Source of the DNA: Brevibacillus reuszeri | GTDB lineage: Bacteria; Bacillota; Bacilli; Brevibacillales; Brevibacillaceae | Length of the DNA: 64,000 nt | Assembly (NCBI RefSeq): GCF_002897295.1 | Contig: NZ_BEXF01000004.1 | Span: 248,001-312,000 of the forward strand | Reading direction: 5' to 3' | Shown here: positions 25,862-34,729 of the stretch, piece by piece | Layout of the letters: every line of letters starts with the position of its first letter | How positions within the stretch are numbered: position 1 is the stretch's first letter | Translations under genes and position numbers: made by a program | Notes under the pieces: model-generated | The model's database searches: none | The model's input: only the letters and a program-made list of their open reading frames with translations | Told to the model about the DNA's origin: nothing

Positions 25862-27094
25862 ATGAAATTTTTCAATGTGAAAACGGTAGCGGAAACGTTG
25901 GATGTGATTGCAAATCAATTTCATCCGATTACACAGCCTGTGGAGGTACCTTTGACAGAAGCGTTGGGCATGGTTCTGTCCGAAGATATCGTAGCTGGTG
26001 AGCAGGTTCCGCATTTCGACCGATCTACTGTAGATGGATTTGCCGTCAGGGCTAGAGACACGTACGGAGCGTCCGATTCATTGCCAGCCTTTCTGACCGT
26101 CACGGGCAAAATTGAGATGGGAAAAGAAGCTAGCCAGGTACTGAGAGAAGGACAGGCGCAAGCCATCCCTACCGGAGGTATGCTCCCAGAAGGCGCAGAT
26201 AGCATCGTGATGATCGAGCATGTAGAGGAAGTCGATGATTTGCTCAATGTGTATCGGCAGGTTGCGCCAGGAGAAAACATCATACGCGCAGGTGATGATG
26301 TGAATAAGGGAGATCTGGTCATGGCGGCGGGACAACGACTGCGGCCGCAGGATCTCGGGGTTCTTTCTGCGATTGGCATAACGACTGTGCGCGTGTACCC
26401 ACGCCCTGTTGTTGCGATTTTATCGACTGGCGACGAGATTGTCTCTCCTGATAAAAAAGAGCTCGCTCCCGGTGAGGTGAGGGACATCAACAGCATTACG
26501 ATCGGTGCAGCAGCTAGTCAGTGTGGTGCCGAGGTGATTTATGGAGGGATTGTGGACGATGATTACGAAGCATTTGCTGCAAAAGCAAATGAGCTATTCA
26601 ATCGAGCTGATCTTTTGCTTCTTTCTGGAGGCAGCTCTGTCGGGACGCGTGATTATACAGAGCAAGTCATGCAATCGTTGGGGAATCCGGGAGTTTTGGT
26701 CCACGGTGTGGCAATCAAGCCTGGAAAGCCAACGATCGTTGCGAAGGCTGGAGAAAAGCCGGTCATGGGATTGCCAGGTCATCCTGCATCGGCATTAATC
26801 ATTTTTCACCTGTTTGTCGTACCGTTGCTGCAAAAATTGCAGGGGCAAGCTCCTGCGCAGATTGATCAGCGAATCCGTGCACGTATTTCTCGCAACATCC
26901 CTTCTGCGGTGGGGAGATCGGATTATATCCGTGTAAAGCTGGAAGAGCGTGTAGACGGATTGTGGGCTGTACCTGTTTTTGGCAAGTCTGGCTTGATCTC
27001 TACCTTGGTTCGAAGCGACGGCATGGTAGAGATAGAAGCAAACAAAGAAGGGATTATTGAAGGCGATATGGTACAGGTTCATTTGTTTCAATGA
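25862..27094 (+). CDS. moeA: Molybdopterin molybdotransferase MoeA (first paralogue)
   Basis: 410 residues, standard MoeA length. Visible motifs are STVDGFAVRA near 56, GGMLPEGADSIVMIE near 105-120, STGDEIVSP near 188, SGGSSVGTRD near 255, and GLPGHPAS near 300. MoeA inserts molybdate or tungstate into adenylylated pterin. The ATG at 25862 has GGAGG 5 bases upstream, which favours it over the ATG at 25850. It is the first of three rightward cofactor genes (moeA, moeA-PBP, moaA), 56 bases before the second paralogue. Confidence 0.92.
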   Translation: MKFFNVKTVAETLDVIANQFHPITQPVEVPLTEALGMVLSEDIVAGEQVPHFDRSTVDGFAVRARDTYGASDSLPAFLTVTGKIEMGKEASQVLREGQAQAIPTGGMLPEGADSIVMIEHVEEVDDLLNVYRQVAPGENIIRAGDDVNKGDLVMAAGQRLRPQDLGVLSAIGITTVRVYPRPVVAILSTGDEIVSPDKKELAPGEVRDINSITIGAAASQCGAEVIYGGIVDDDYEAFAAKANELFNRADLLLLSGGSSVGTRDYTEQVMQSLGNPGVLVHGVAIKPGKPTIVAKAGEKPVMGLPGHPASALIIFHLFVVPLLQKLQGQAPAQIDQRIRARISRNIPSAVGRSDYIRVKLEERVDGLWAVPVFGKSGLISTLVRSDGMVEIEANKEGIIEGDMVQVHLFQ

Positions 27095-27150
27095 TGGATC
27101 TTTAAATAGCGTGTCACGTATGGAAACGATGAAATTTCAGGAGGAGTAAG

Positions 27151-29070
27151 ATGCGTAAAATCTACTTAGAAGATACGCCGCTGAAGGAAGCGCAGGAGAG
27201 AATCACAAGCCGCATCCACTTCACGCCTATTGTAGAAGTGATCCCGACAAGAGAAGCGCTGGGAAGAGTGACAGCTGCTTCGGTTTTTGCGAAAGTATCC
27301 ATGCCCAATTTCCATGCATCAGCCATGGATGGAGTCGCAGTTCGTGCAGAGAAAACGTACAGTGCAAGCGAGCAGCATCCCGTACGACTCCAATATAATG
27401 TGGACTATGTAGAGGTAGACACAGGAGATCCGATCCCAGATGGCTATGATGCGGTCATCATGATTGAGCATATTCATCAAGTAGATACAGAGACGATTGA
27501 AATTCTTGAAGCCGTGGCTCCGTGGCAGCATATTCGCCCGATCGGCGAGGATGTAGTCATTGGAGAGATGATCGTCCCCGATCGGCACAAGCTGAGGCCC
27601 GTTGATTTGGGAGCGCTCCTAGCGGGTGGGAACGTAACAGTCCCCGTACTGAGAAAGCCTCGGGTAGCGATTATCCCTACAGGTACCGAGCTGATCGAGC
27701 CCACTGCAAAGGTCGCTTCTGGAGAAATCATCGAGTTCAACGGAACTGTCTTTGCGGCATATTTGCAGGAGTGGGGCGCCGAGCCTGTATACTATGGTAT
27801 TGTAAAAGATGACTATGAGCTGATCCGAAATGCAGTAAAAACCGCCCTAGAAGACGCAGATATGGTACTCTTAAATGCAGGATCATCTGCAGGCCGAGAA
27901 GATTTCACAGTTCATGTAGTAGAGGAACTGGGCGAGGTGCTGACACATGGCGTAGCCACTCGTCCTGGAAAGCCGGTTGTGGTAGGCGTCGTGAATGAAA
28001 AGCCAGTCATCGGCTTACCTGGCTATCCAGTTTCTGCCTATCTGAATCTGGAGTGGTTTGCTCGCTCTCTGGTGTATCATTATTATGGGCTGTTGGAGCC
28101 TGTGAGACAGCGTGTCAAAGCGATCATGGGACGGCGGATTGTCTCGGTCATGGGCGCAGAGGATTTTATTCGTGTGACCATTGGCTCGATAGATGGGAGC
28201 TACATCGCGAATCCGTTGACTCGCTCAGCTGGTGTGACGATGTCGATGGTGCGGGCGGATGGACTGTTGCGTATTCCCCCAGGAGATTTGGGATATGAAC
28301 AGGGGGAGGAAGTAGAGATCGAGCTGTACCGTCCACTTGAGCAGATTCAAAATACCGTGGTTGCGACTGGTAGCCACGATCTGGCGATGGACGTGCTTCA
28401 TTCCTTGGTTCGCAAGACGAATCCAGAGCGTTTTCTCGTTTCGTCACATGTAGGGAGCATGAGTGGCATATTGGCGATCCAAAAAGGAGAGGCACATGTA
28501 GCAGGCGTCCATCTGTTTGATGAACAGACAGGGGAATACAATCAGCCTTTTATTGAAAAATACCTTCGTGGTAAAGATGTCGTGCTAATCCAGATGGTCT
28601 ACCGACAGCAAGGGTGGTTTGTGAAGAAGGGAAATCCGCTTGGGATCACATCTGTTCAAGATTTGGTAAAACCAGGCGTAACGTATATGAATCGACAGCG
28701 AGGAGCAGGCACGCGTCTGTTATTTGATTACTTGTTAAAAACAAGCGATATTGATCGCGAGCTTATTTATGGCTATTCGCGTGAAGCGGTATCTCATTTG
28801 AGTGTGGCTGCCGCAGTAGCAGGCGGGACAGCGGATGCAGGACTAGGCATTTATTCTGCTGCACATGCGATGGATCTCGATTTTATTCCTGTCTCCGAGG
28901 AGCGGTACGACTTGGTGATGAGTGCCTCTTTTTACCGAAGCAGTCAAGGTCAAGAGCTTCTTGCTTGTATTCGTTCCAGCGAGTTCAGGGAGCAAGTCGA
29001 GGCTCTGGGTGGCTACAGCTGTCGAGATTCAGGAAAGATTCTCTATTCATCATCTTCCTTGGGAGAGTAG
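27151..29070 (+). CDS. MoeA fused to a C-terminal PBP-like domain (second paralogue)
   Basis: 639 residues. Residues ~1-400 are MoeA ([10 protein letters not shown] near 54, [10 protein letters not shown] near 97, PTGTEL near 177, [10 protein letters not shown] near 245, GLPGYPVS near 288). Residues ~405-625 are a periplasmic-binding-protein-like domain with SHDLAMDVL at 408-416, GVHLFD near 452 and NRQRGAGTR near 514, the same landmarks and spacing as in the regulator at 22212. Against the first MoeA it has TGTE for TGDE and PGYPVS for PGHPAS, suggesting a different metal or step. The PBP part may bind the oxyanion or pterin. AGGAGGAG precedes the ATG. Confidence 0.9.
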   Translation: MRKIYLEDTPLKEAQERITSRIHFTPIVEVIPTREALGRVTAASVFAKVSMPNFHASAMDGVAVRAEKTYSASEQHPVRLQYNVDYVEVDTGDPIPDGYDAVIMIEHIHQVDTETIEILEAVAPWQHIRPIGEDVVIGEMIVPDRHKLRPVDLGALLAGGNVTVPVLRKPRVAIIPTGTELIEPTAKVASGEIIEFNGTVFAAYLQEWGAEPVYYGIVKDDYELIRNAVKTALEDADMVLLNAGSSAGREDFTVHVVEELGEVLTHGVATRPGKPVVVGVVNEKPVIGLPGYPVSAYLNLEWFARSLVYHYYGLLEPVRQRVKAIMGRRIVSVMGAEDFIRVTIGSIDGSYIANPLTRSAGVTMSMVRADGLLRIPPGDLGYEQGEEVEIELYRPLEQIQNTVVATGSHDLAMDVLHSLVRKTNPERFLVSSHVGSMSGILAIQKGEAHVAGVHLFDEQTGEYNQPFIEKYLRGKDVVLIQMVYRQQGWFVKKGNPLGITSVQDLVKPGVTYMNRQRGAGTRLLFDYLLKTSDIDRELIYGYSREAVSHLSVAAAVAGGTADAGLGIYSAAHAMDLDFIPVSEERYDLVMSASFYRSSQGQELLACIRSSEFREQVEALGGYSCRDSGKILYSSSSLGE

Positions 29071-29110
29071 TGAGGGTATCAGTGGTGCAGATAGAAAGGG
29101 GGACACTGCG

Positions 29111-30130
29111 ATGCAAGAGCAAGTGTTTGATCTACGCAAACGGCCTCTTCGGGATTTGCGCATTTCCGTAACGGACAAGTGTAATTTTCGCTGTCGTTAT
29201 TGCATGCCTGCCGAAATTTTTGGTCCGGATTTTGAGTTTTTACCGCAACATAAGCTGTTGTCCTTTGAAGAGATTACCCGTCTGACAAACATTTTTACCT
29301 CCCTTGGTGTTGGCAAAATTCGCATTACCGGCGGTGAGCCATTAATGCGGAAAAATTTGCCGGATTTGATTCGTATGATTCGGCAGGTGGAAGGCGTTCA
29401 AGACATCGCGATGACTACGAATGGCTCTTTGCTAGCGCGCCATGCCCAGTCTCTGAAGGATGCGGGACTGGATCGGGTTACGGTCAGTTTGGACAGCTTG
29501 GACAATGAACGCTTTGGACAATTGAACGGCAGGGGCTACCAGGTTGAAACGGTATTGAATGGAATTCGCGTGGCAGCAGAGCTAGGGCTATCGATTAAAA
29601 TCAATATGGTTGTTCAGCGCGGTGTGAATGATCAAGATATTTTGCCGATGGCTCGCTATTTCCGTGAGCAGGGGCATACACTTCGCTTCATCGAATTCAT
29701 GGATGTTGGCAACAGCAACGGCTGGAAGCTGGATCAGGTCGTTCCTTCCAGTGAGATTGTGCGCATGATTCATGAGGAAATGCCGCTTGAGGCGATCGAC
29801 CCTAACTATTTTGGCGAGGTGGCGTCGCGCTACCGCTATGTCGGCTCTGACCAGGAGATCGGCCTGATTTCATCCGTGACCCAAGCATTCTGCTCCACCT
29901 GTACGAGGGCACGCTTGTCAGCAGAGGGGAAAATGTACAACTGTCTTTTTGCCTCTACAGGTGAGGATTTGCGAGAGCCTTTACGCGCTGGCCATAGTGA
30001 TGAAGAAATCAAAGAGCAGATTCGCTCGATCTGGGAGCGGCGCGATGATCGCTATTCAGAAGAGCGCTTGAAAGAAACACCGGGTCTTGCCAAACGCTCA
30101 AAAGTGGAAATGTCCCACATTGGGGGATAA
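29111..30130 (+). CDS. moaA: GTP 3',8-cyclase MoaA
   Basis: 339 residues. The N-terminal radical SAM cluster CNFRCRYC is near residue 26-33, TGGEPL near 76 and the C-terminal second cluster [18 protein letters not shown] (C-x2-C-x13-C) near 262-279. The protein ends in Gly-Gly, as catalytically active MoaA does. It makes the first pterin intermediate from GTP. The start at 29111 has AAAGGGGG upstream; earlier in-frame codons lie inside moeA. MoaC, needed for the next step, is not in the window. No terminator separates it from the infC promoter 14 bases on. Confidence 0.95.
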   Translation: MQEQVFDLRKRPLRDLRISVTDKCNFRCRYCMPAEIFGPDFEFLPQHKLLSFEEITRLTNIFTSLGVGKIRITGGEPLMRKNLPDLIRMIRQVEGVQDIAMTTNGSLLARHAQSLKDAGLDRVTVSLDSLDNERFGQLNGRGYQVETVLNGIRVAAELGLSIKINMVVQRGVNDQDILPMARYFREQGHTLRFIEFMDVGNSNGWKLDQVVPSSEIVRMIHEEMPLEAIDPNYFGEVASRYRYVGSDQEIGLISSVTQAFCSTCTRARLSAEGKMYNCLFASTGEDLREPLRAGHSDEEIKEQIRSIWERRDDRYSEERLKETPGLAKRSKVEMSHIGG

Positions 30131-30143
30131 ATAGTGATAAGCC

Positions 30144-30172
30144 TTGACAAAGGCATTTTGACCCTGTATTAT
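30144..30172 (+). promoter_or_regulatory. SigA promoter of the infC operon
   Basis: TTGACA (30144-30149), 17-base spacer, TATTAT (30167-30172). Confidence 0.8.
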
Positions 30173-30178
30173 AAAGGG

Positions 30179-30347
30179 CGTGTATAAACACTTCATACTT
30201 CGAGAACAAGCAGAGGCGCACAGCTTCTCACCTGGGTCGACGTCCTAATCGATTGTTGACAGGTAACTCTTACGCAAAGATCTTTGGATCTAATGAATTT
30301 GCTTAGGTGAGATATGTGCGAGCGCGATATGCGTTCGCACATTTTTG
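30179..30347 (+). ncRNA. L20 leader (autoregulatory leader of infC-rpmI-rplT)
   Basis: About 170 bases of structured leader between the promoter and infC, ending in a strong intrinsic terminator (TGTGCGAGCGC / GCGTTCGCACA, then TTTTT, 30314-30347). Its place before infC-rpmI-rplT matches the Bacillus L20 leader, where excess L20 binds the leader and provokes termination. The call rests on position and terminator, not on a modelled fold. Confidence 0.8.
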
Positions 30348-30378
30348 TTCCTTCTCGAAATTGACGGGGGTGGCAAGT

Positions 30379-30900
30379 ATTAGCAAGGATCAAATGTTAA
30401 TTAACGAAGCGATCCGTGCCCGTGAAGTCCGATTAATCGGCGCTGACGGGAGCCAATTGGGAGTTGTGCCCTTCAGAGAAGCACTACGCATCGCCCAAGA
30501 AGCCGAATTGGATCTGGTGAACGTTGCTCCTACAGCCAAGCCGCCTGTATGCCGTATCATGGACTATGGAAAGTTCAAGTACGAGCAGGCGAAGAAGGAA
30601 AAGGAAGCACGTAAAAACCAAAAGATCATCGAGCTGAAAGAAGTGCGTTTTTCTTCCAACATCGAGGAACACGATTTTCAAACAAAGCTTCGCAACGTCC
30701 GTAAGTTCTTGGAGGATCAACACAAGGTGAAGTGCTCGATCCGTTTCCGTGGACGTGAAATCACCCACTCCGAAATCGGACTTGCCGTTATGGAACGTGT
30801 AGCTGCCCAGTGTGAAGATCTCGCTGCGCCTGAGCGCAAACCGAAGATCGAGGGCCGCAGCATGATCATGATTTTGGCACCGAAAGCGGAAAGTAAGTAA
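30379..30900 (+). CDS. infC: Translation initiation factor IF-3
   Basis: 173 residues. The start appears to be ATT at 30379, behind GGGGGTGG: the product then begins [20 protein letters not shown] (as Met-Ser...), matching Bacillus IF-3. Upstream GTG codons in the same frame lie inside the leader terminator. AUU starts are known for infC and allow IF-3 to limit its own translation. Domains: N-terminal (residues 1-75, with [16 protein letters not shown]), linker, and C-terminal (85-173, [17 protein letters not shown], read in parts). It binds 30S and checks the start codon. Confidence 0.95.
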
Positions 30901-30926
30901 GTAGTTTAGACAGGAGGATTTTTCAG

Positions 30927-31124
30927 ATGCCTAAAATGAAAACCAACAAGGCTGCTGCGAAACGTTTCAAGAAAACTGGAAGCGGCCAATTGAAGCGCGA
31001 CCGCGCATTTGGTAGCCACTTGTTTGCCAACAAATCGACAAAAGCGAAGCGTCACCTGCGCAAAGCTGCACTCGTATCCAAAGGCGATCAAAAACGCATT
31101 GAGCAAATGCTCACATACCTGTAA
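30927..31124 (+). CDS. rpmI: 50S ribosomal protein L35
   Basis: 65 residues, very basic: [19 protein letters not shown] opening and [12 protein letters not shown] near the end, full-length L35. AGGAGG precedes the ATG. Second gene of infC-rpmI-rplT, co-regulated through the L20 leader. Confidence 0.98.
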
Positions 31125-31211
31125 GTTTATTTATTACAACCATCACGCAGCATGAGCTCCCTAAGCGCCTAGAAGTAGGCCGCCATGCTGGAAAGACCAG
31201 GAGGAGTTAGT

Positions 31212-31571
31212 ATGCCAAGAGTAAAAGGTGGCATTGTTACACGCCGTCGTCATAAGAAAATCCTGAAGCTGGCGAAAGGTTACTTCGGTTCCAAACATCG
31301 CCTGTTTAAATCCGCAAACGCTCAGGTAATGAAATCCCTGATGTATGCATACCGTGACCGTCGTCAAAAGAAACGTGATTTCCGCAAACTGTGGATCACT
31401 CGTATCAACGCACAAGCTCGCATGAACGGTCTGTCTTACAGCCGTTTGATGCATGGCCTGAAAGTTGCTGGCATCGAAGTTAACCGCAAAATGCTGGCTG
31501 ACCTCGCTGTTAACGACAAAGTTGCGTTCAACGAATTGGCAACTGTTGCTAAAGGCAAACTGAACGCGTAA
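31212..31571 (+). CDS. rplT: 50S ribosomal protein L20
   Basis: 119 residues: the basic N-terminal extension [23 protein letters not shown] (read in parts) and [26 protein letters not shown]-type core are standard L20. It assembles early on 23S rRNA and feeds back on its own operon. The ATG at 31212 follows AGGAGGAG; a more distal in-frame ATG at 31185 lies before that site. A strong terminator follows. Confidence 0.98.
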   Translation: MPRVKGGIVTRRRHKKILKLAKGYFGSKHRLFKSANAQVMKSLMYAYRDRRQKKRDFRKLWITRINAQARMNGLSYSRLMHGLKVAGIEVNRKMLADLAVNDKVAFNELATVAKGKLNA

Positions 31572-31586
31572 GTAGCGTATCAAGTA

Positions 31587-31625
31587 AAAGTCGATCTTTC
31601 CTTTTGGAAAGGATCGACTTTTTTT
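31587..31625 (+). terminator. Terminator of the infC-rpmI-rplT operon
   Basis: AAAGTCGATCTTTCC pairs with GGAAAGGATCGACTTT, then TTTTTT. The rest of the gap up to 31857 shows no gene I can support. Confidence 0.92.
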
Positions 31626-31857
31626 GTTGCTAAATTAAACTTTTACCGTAAAGCATCTGTCCACATGTGAAAAGGTAAGCCGTCATAGAGTGCGTTGGAA
31701 GCCATTTATTACTTGCGCAATCAACGGGTTGGAGAGGGATTTTTGAATCAGACTTAAGTTGGAGAGAAAAACAATCCCCCGTCCGTGTCGAGCGGACTAC
31801 CTCATGCAATACAATGAGAAGCGTAGAAGGAAAACATTGGATAGGGGAGATTTATAT

Positions 31858-32094
31858 ATGAAAAAACAAAAATGGATGATGATGGGTGCTACTGCAATCG
31901 TTTGTTCGGCGCTTCTTGTTCCAGGAGCATTTGCAAAAACGAAAGATGACGTAGACGCACCACCTCTTTTCTTTGGCAGCGGACAGACTACACATGAAAA
32001 GCTTGTGGACACGACTCCAAATACGACTGTAACGACTCCTACTGGAGCAGCCTTCTTATTTCCGGCAACAGCTGAAGGCAAAAAAGATAAATAA
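31858..32094 (+). CDS. Small secreted protein of unknown function
   Basis: 78 residues. A clear signal peptide (KKQKWMMMGATAIVCSALLVPGAFA) would be cut after AFA, leaving a ~52-residue Thr/Pro-rich acidic-then-basic peptide without Cys. AGGGGAG stands before the ATG at 31858; upstream in-frame codons have no ribosome site. A strong terminator follows, so it is monocistronic. No family recognised. Confidence 0.65.
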   Translation: MKKQKWMMMGATAIVCSALLVPGAFAKTKDDVDAPPLFFGSGQTTHEKLVDTTPNTTVTTPTGAAFLFPATAEGKKDK

Positions 32095-32113
32095 GCCATG
32101 TACCTTCGAAAAG

Positions 32114-32142
32114 GCCATCAGACACTTGTCTGATGGTTTTTT
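32114..32142 (+). terminator. Rho-independent terminator
   Basis: CCATCAGACA / TGTCTGATGG stem with minimal loop, then TTTTTT. Confidence 0.88.
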
Positions 32143-32251
32143 CATTTGGAGAGCATACTTGTCGTCAAGATTTGTCAACGGGACGAAGCGCCACTTCGGG
32201 CGAACCCACATATGATGATGGATGAATCCTCGCAAGAAAGGAGTTTCGCTG

Positions 32252-32953
32252 ATGAGTAATCGCCACATGATGGCGGATGAGGAATTGCAGGTGTGGGCGT
32301 ACCGTCTGGAAGCGAAATCGCCGCAGGAAGTGTTGGTAAAAGCGGTGGAGAACTATGCCGGTGGACTTGTTCTCGCTTCTAGCTTTGGCGCAGAGGATGT
32401 TGTGCTCATTGACATGCTGCACAAGTTGGCGCCGACCATGCCTGTTTTTTACCTTGATACCAACAAGCATTTTACGGAAACATATGCCACACGTGACAAG
32501 CTGCAGGAGAGATACAGTACGACGTTTATTCAGGTTTTGCCTAAGCTGACGCTGGCTGAGCAGGCAAGTGAGCATGGGGACAATTTGTGGGAGAAGGACC
32601 CCAATCTTTGCTGCCAAATCCGCAAAGTAGAACCGTTGCAGCGGGTACTTTCGGGCTACCAGGCATGGATCACGGGGATTCGGCGCGAGCAGTCTCCTAC
32701 GCGCGCGAATGCCAAAAAAGTAGAATGGGATGAAAAATTCAATCTGGTCAAGTTTAATCCGCTAGCGGATTGGACGGATGGTCAGGTTTGGGAATATATA
32801 CATGCGAACGATGTGCCGTACAATCCTTTGCATGACAACAACTATCCCAGTATTGGCTGCAGTGTCTGCACCCGGGCAGTTCAGCCTGGTCAGGACCCGC
32901 GTGCAGGACGATGGGCAGGCTTTGAAAAGACAGAATGTGGCCTGCACAAATGA
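32252..32953 (+). CDS. cysH: Adenylyl-sulfate (APS/PAPS) reductase
   Basis: 233 residues. [14 protein letters not shown] near residue 44 is the nucleotide-binding start of the family. The CC pair (LCCQIRK near 125) and CSVC (near 209) give the four ligands of the 4Fe-4S cluster found in enzymes that can reduce APS directly. The C-terminal ECGLH carries the catalytic Cys. It yields sulfite using thioredoxin. AAGGAG stands before the ATG at 32252. sat follows 23 bases later. Confidence 0.93.
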   Translation: MSNRHMMADEELQVWAYRLEAKSPQEVLVKAVENYAGGLVLASSFGAEDVVLIDMLHKLAPTMPVFYLDTNKHFTETYATRDKLQERYSTTFIQVLPKLTLAEQASEHGDNLWEKDPNLCCQIRKVEPLQRVLSGYQAWITGIRREQSPTRANAKKVEWDEKFNLVKFNPLADWTDGQVWEYIHANDVPYNPLHDNNYPSIGCSVCTRAVQPGQDPRAGRWAGFEKTECGLHK

Positions 32954-32976
32954 GAGAGACAGGAGGTGGATACCAG

Positions 32977-34128
32977 ATGCAAATAAGCTTGCCCCATGGC
33001 GGGTCTCTCGTTCATTTGCTGACAGACCGGCAGGATGCAAACAGGCTGCATGGGATAAAAAAAGCCATTACCGTTGACAAGTGGACGCTATCGGACATTG
33101 ATTGCTTGGCAATCGGGGCTTTTTCTCCACTCACAGGCTTCCTCGGTGAAGCCGATTATCATTCGGTTGTAGAAACGATGCGGCTTGCAGACGGTACAAT
33201 TTGGCCGCTGCCAGTTACGCTGGCGGTAGATGCAGCGGAGCATAATGATATACAGATCGGTGATCAGGTCCTTTTGCGCGGAGAAAATGGCGTCGATTAT
33301 GCGGTGCTTCAGGTAAAGAGCCGCTATGAACCAGATAAAGCCCGCGAAGCTGTGCAGGTCTTTCGCACGGATGATCTCGCTCATCCGGGTGTGAAGAAGC
33401 TATTTGACAAACCGGATCTGTATTTGGGTGGGCCGATCGAGGTATTGGAGCGGCCACGCCCGGAGAGGTTCTCTGACTATTATTTGACTCCGCTCCAGAC
33501 AAGAGAAATCTTTCGTGCAAAGGGCTGGAAGACGGTAGTGGGCTTTCAAACGCGAAACCCAGTCCACCGCGCTCATGAGTACATTCAAAAGGCGGCACTG
33601 GAGATTGTGGATGGCCTCTTTCTCAATCCGCTGATGGGTGAAACCAAATCGGACGATGTTCCAGCAGAAGTACGCATGAACAGCTATCTGACGCTTCTCG
33701 AAAATTATTACCCGGCAAAGCGCGTGCTCTTGGCTGCCTTCCCCGCAGCGATGCGATACGCAGGTCCGCGTGAGGCTGTTTTTCATGCAATGGTACGTAA
33801 AAACTACGGCTGCACGCACTTTATCGTTGGACGTGATCATGCAGGAGTAGGCGATTATTACGGAACCTACGATGCCCAGCATATTTTTTCCGAATTTACT
33901 GCAGAGGAGCTGGGAATACAGCTGCTATTTTTTGAACACAGCTTTTACTGCACAGCCTGCCAGGGAATGGCGACTACGAAAACATGCCCGCACGAAGCTA
34001 ACTATCATCTGACACTTTCTGGAACAAAAGTAAGAGAAATGCTTCGAAGTAAGAAGACACCACCCCCGGAATTCACTCGTCCAGAAGTCGCTAATATTTT
34101 GATCGAAGGTTTGCAAAACAAAGGGTAA
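32977..34128 (+). CDS. sat: Sulfate adenylyltransferase
   Basis: 383 residues, a single-domain bacterial ATP sulfurylase without APS-kinase extension. [11 protein letters not shown] near 190-200 and GRDHAGVG near 285 are the ATP-binding motifs. CTAC/CPHEA near 330-345 fits the zinc-type class. It makes APS from sulfate and ATP. GGAGGTGG precedes the ATG at 32977. With the 4Fe-4S CysH upstream, sulfate can go to sulfite without PAPS; no cysC is adjacent. Confidence 0.95.
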   Translation: MQISLPHGGSLVHLLTDRQDANRLHGIKKAITVDKWTLSDIDCLAIGAFSPLTGFLGEADYHSVVETMRLADGTIWPLPVTLAVDAAEHNDIQIGDQVLLRGENGVDYAVLQVKSRYEPDKAREAVQVFRTDDLAHPGVKKLFDKPDLYLGGPIEVLERPRPERFSDYYLTPLQTREIFRAKGWKTVVGFQTRNPVHRAHEYIQKAALEIVDGLFLNPLMGETKSDDVPAEVRMNSYLTLLENYYPAKRVLLAAFPAAMRYAGPREAVFHAMVRKNYGCTHFIVGRDHAGVGDYYGTYDAQHIFSEFTAEELGIQLLFFEHSFYCTACQGMATTKTCPHEANYHLTLSGTKVREMLRSKKTPPPEFTRPEVANILIEGLQNKG

Positions 34129-34147
34129 AAAGCCTGAGAAAGTAGAC

Positions 34148-34176
34148 GGAGGGACACCAGAGTCCCTCCTTTTTTC
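34148..34176 (+). terminator. Terminator of the cysH-sat operon
   Basis: GGAGGGAC / GTCCCTCC with a short loop, then TTTTTTT. Confidence 0.9.
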
Positions 34177-34299
34177 TGTACCAACGAGGGACAAGAATAA
34201 GATAAAATGTATCCGCTTACAGCTAAAATCCGCGCTGTTAAGCCGTTTCCTACTGAGCATTCGTTCGGACGAAAGTCTAGAAAAATCTTTTTGTTTCCG

Positions 34300-34328
34300 T
34301 TGACACCCCCTAGGTGCCTAGCTATAAT
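34300..34328 (+). promoter_or_regulatory. Consensus SigA promoter of the ilv-leu operon
   Basis: TTGACA (34300-34305), exactly 17 bases, TATAAT (34323-34328): a perfect match to both consensus hexamers, so the operon is strongly initiated and controlled afterwards by the leader. Confidence 0.92.
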
Positions 34329-34334
34329 CAGACG

Positions 34335-34675
34335 TAACACTTTATATTCTGACAACAACAATATTGAAAATATTGTTTTAATAGTAGGCTAAGACGAGGA
34401 TGGTGCACGTTACCCCTTTTACAGAGAGCCCTGGTTGCTGAGAAACGGGTATAGGGTACGATGCATTGCTCACCTCCGAGCCGTTTTGCTGAAATCTACA
34501 TCAAGTAGGCAGTAGGCCAAACCGTTTAACACCCGTTAGCGTGTTACAGTCCACATTAGTTGTGACTGGCTGAGATCGGCTGCCGCGAGGCGTCGATAAA
34601 GTTGGGTGGTACCGCGAACCCTTTCGCCCCAAAAGACATGGAAAAAGAACCGTGTCGGGGCGAAAGGGTTTTTCT
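34335..34675 (+). ncRNA. T-box riboswitch leader of ilv-leu
   Basis: GGGTGGTACCGCG at 34604-34616 is the T-box. The terminator AACCCTTTCGCCCC / GGGGCGAAAGGGTT with TTTTT spans 34617-34675. A leucine specifier CTC is likely at 34474-34476 (another CTC at 34469-34471 is an alternative). The 5' end also carries an AT-rich hairpin at 34358-34376. It senses uncharged tRNA-Leu to allow ilvB expression. The region from 34177 to the promoter shows no gene. Confidence 0.9.
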
Positions 34676-34729
34676 ATGTGTCTATAGTTATTTACAATAC
34701 CTGCTTAAGAAGTGGGAGGAGGAGAAGAA

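Noticed and set aside
30307-30378. N-terminal extension of infC from an upstream GTG-type codon
   Set aside because: It would be encoded by the leader terminator hairpin; conserved IF-3 sequence starts at the ATT at 30379.
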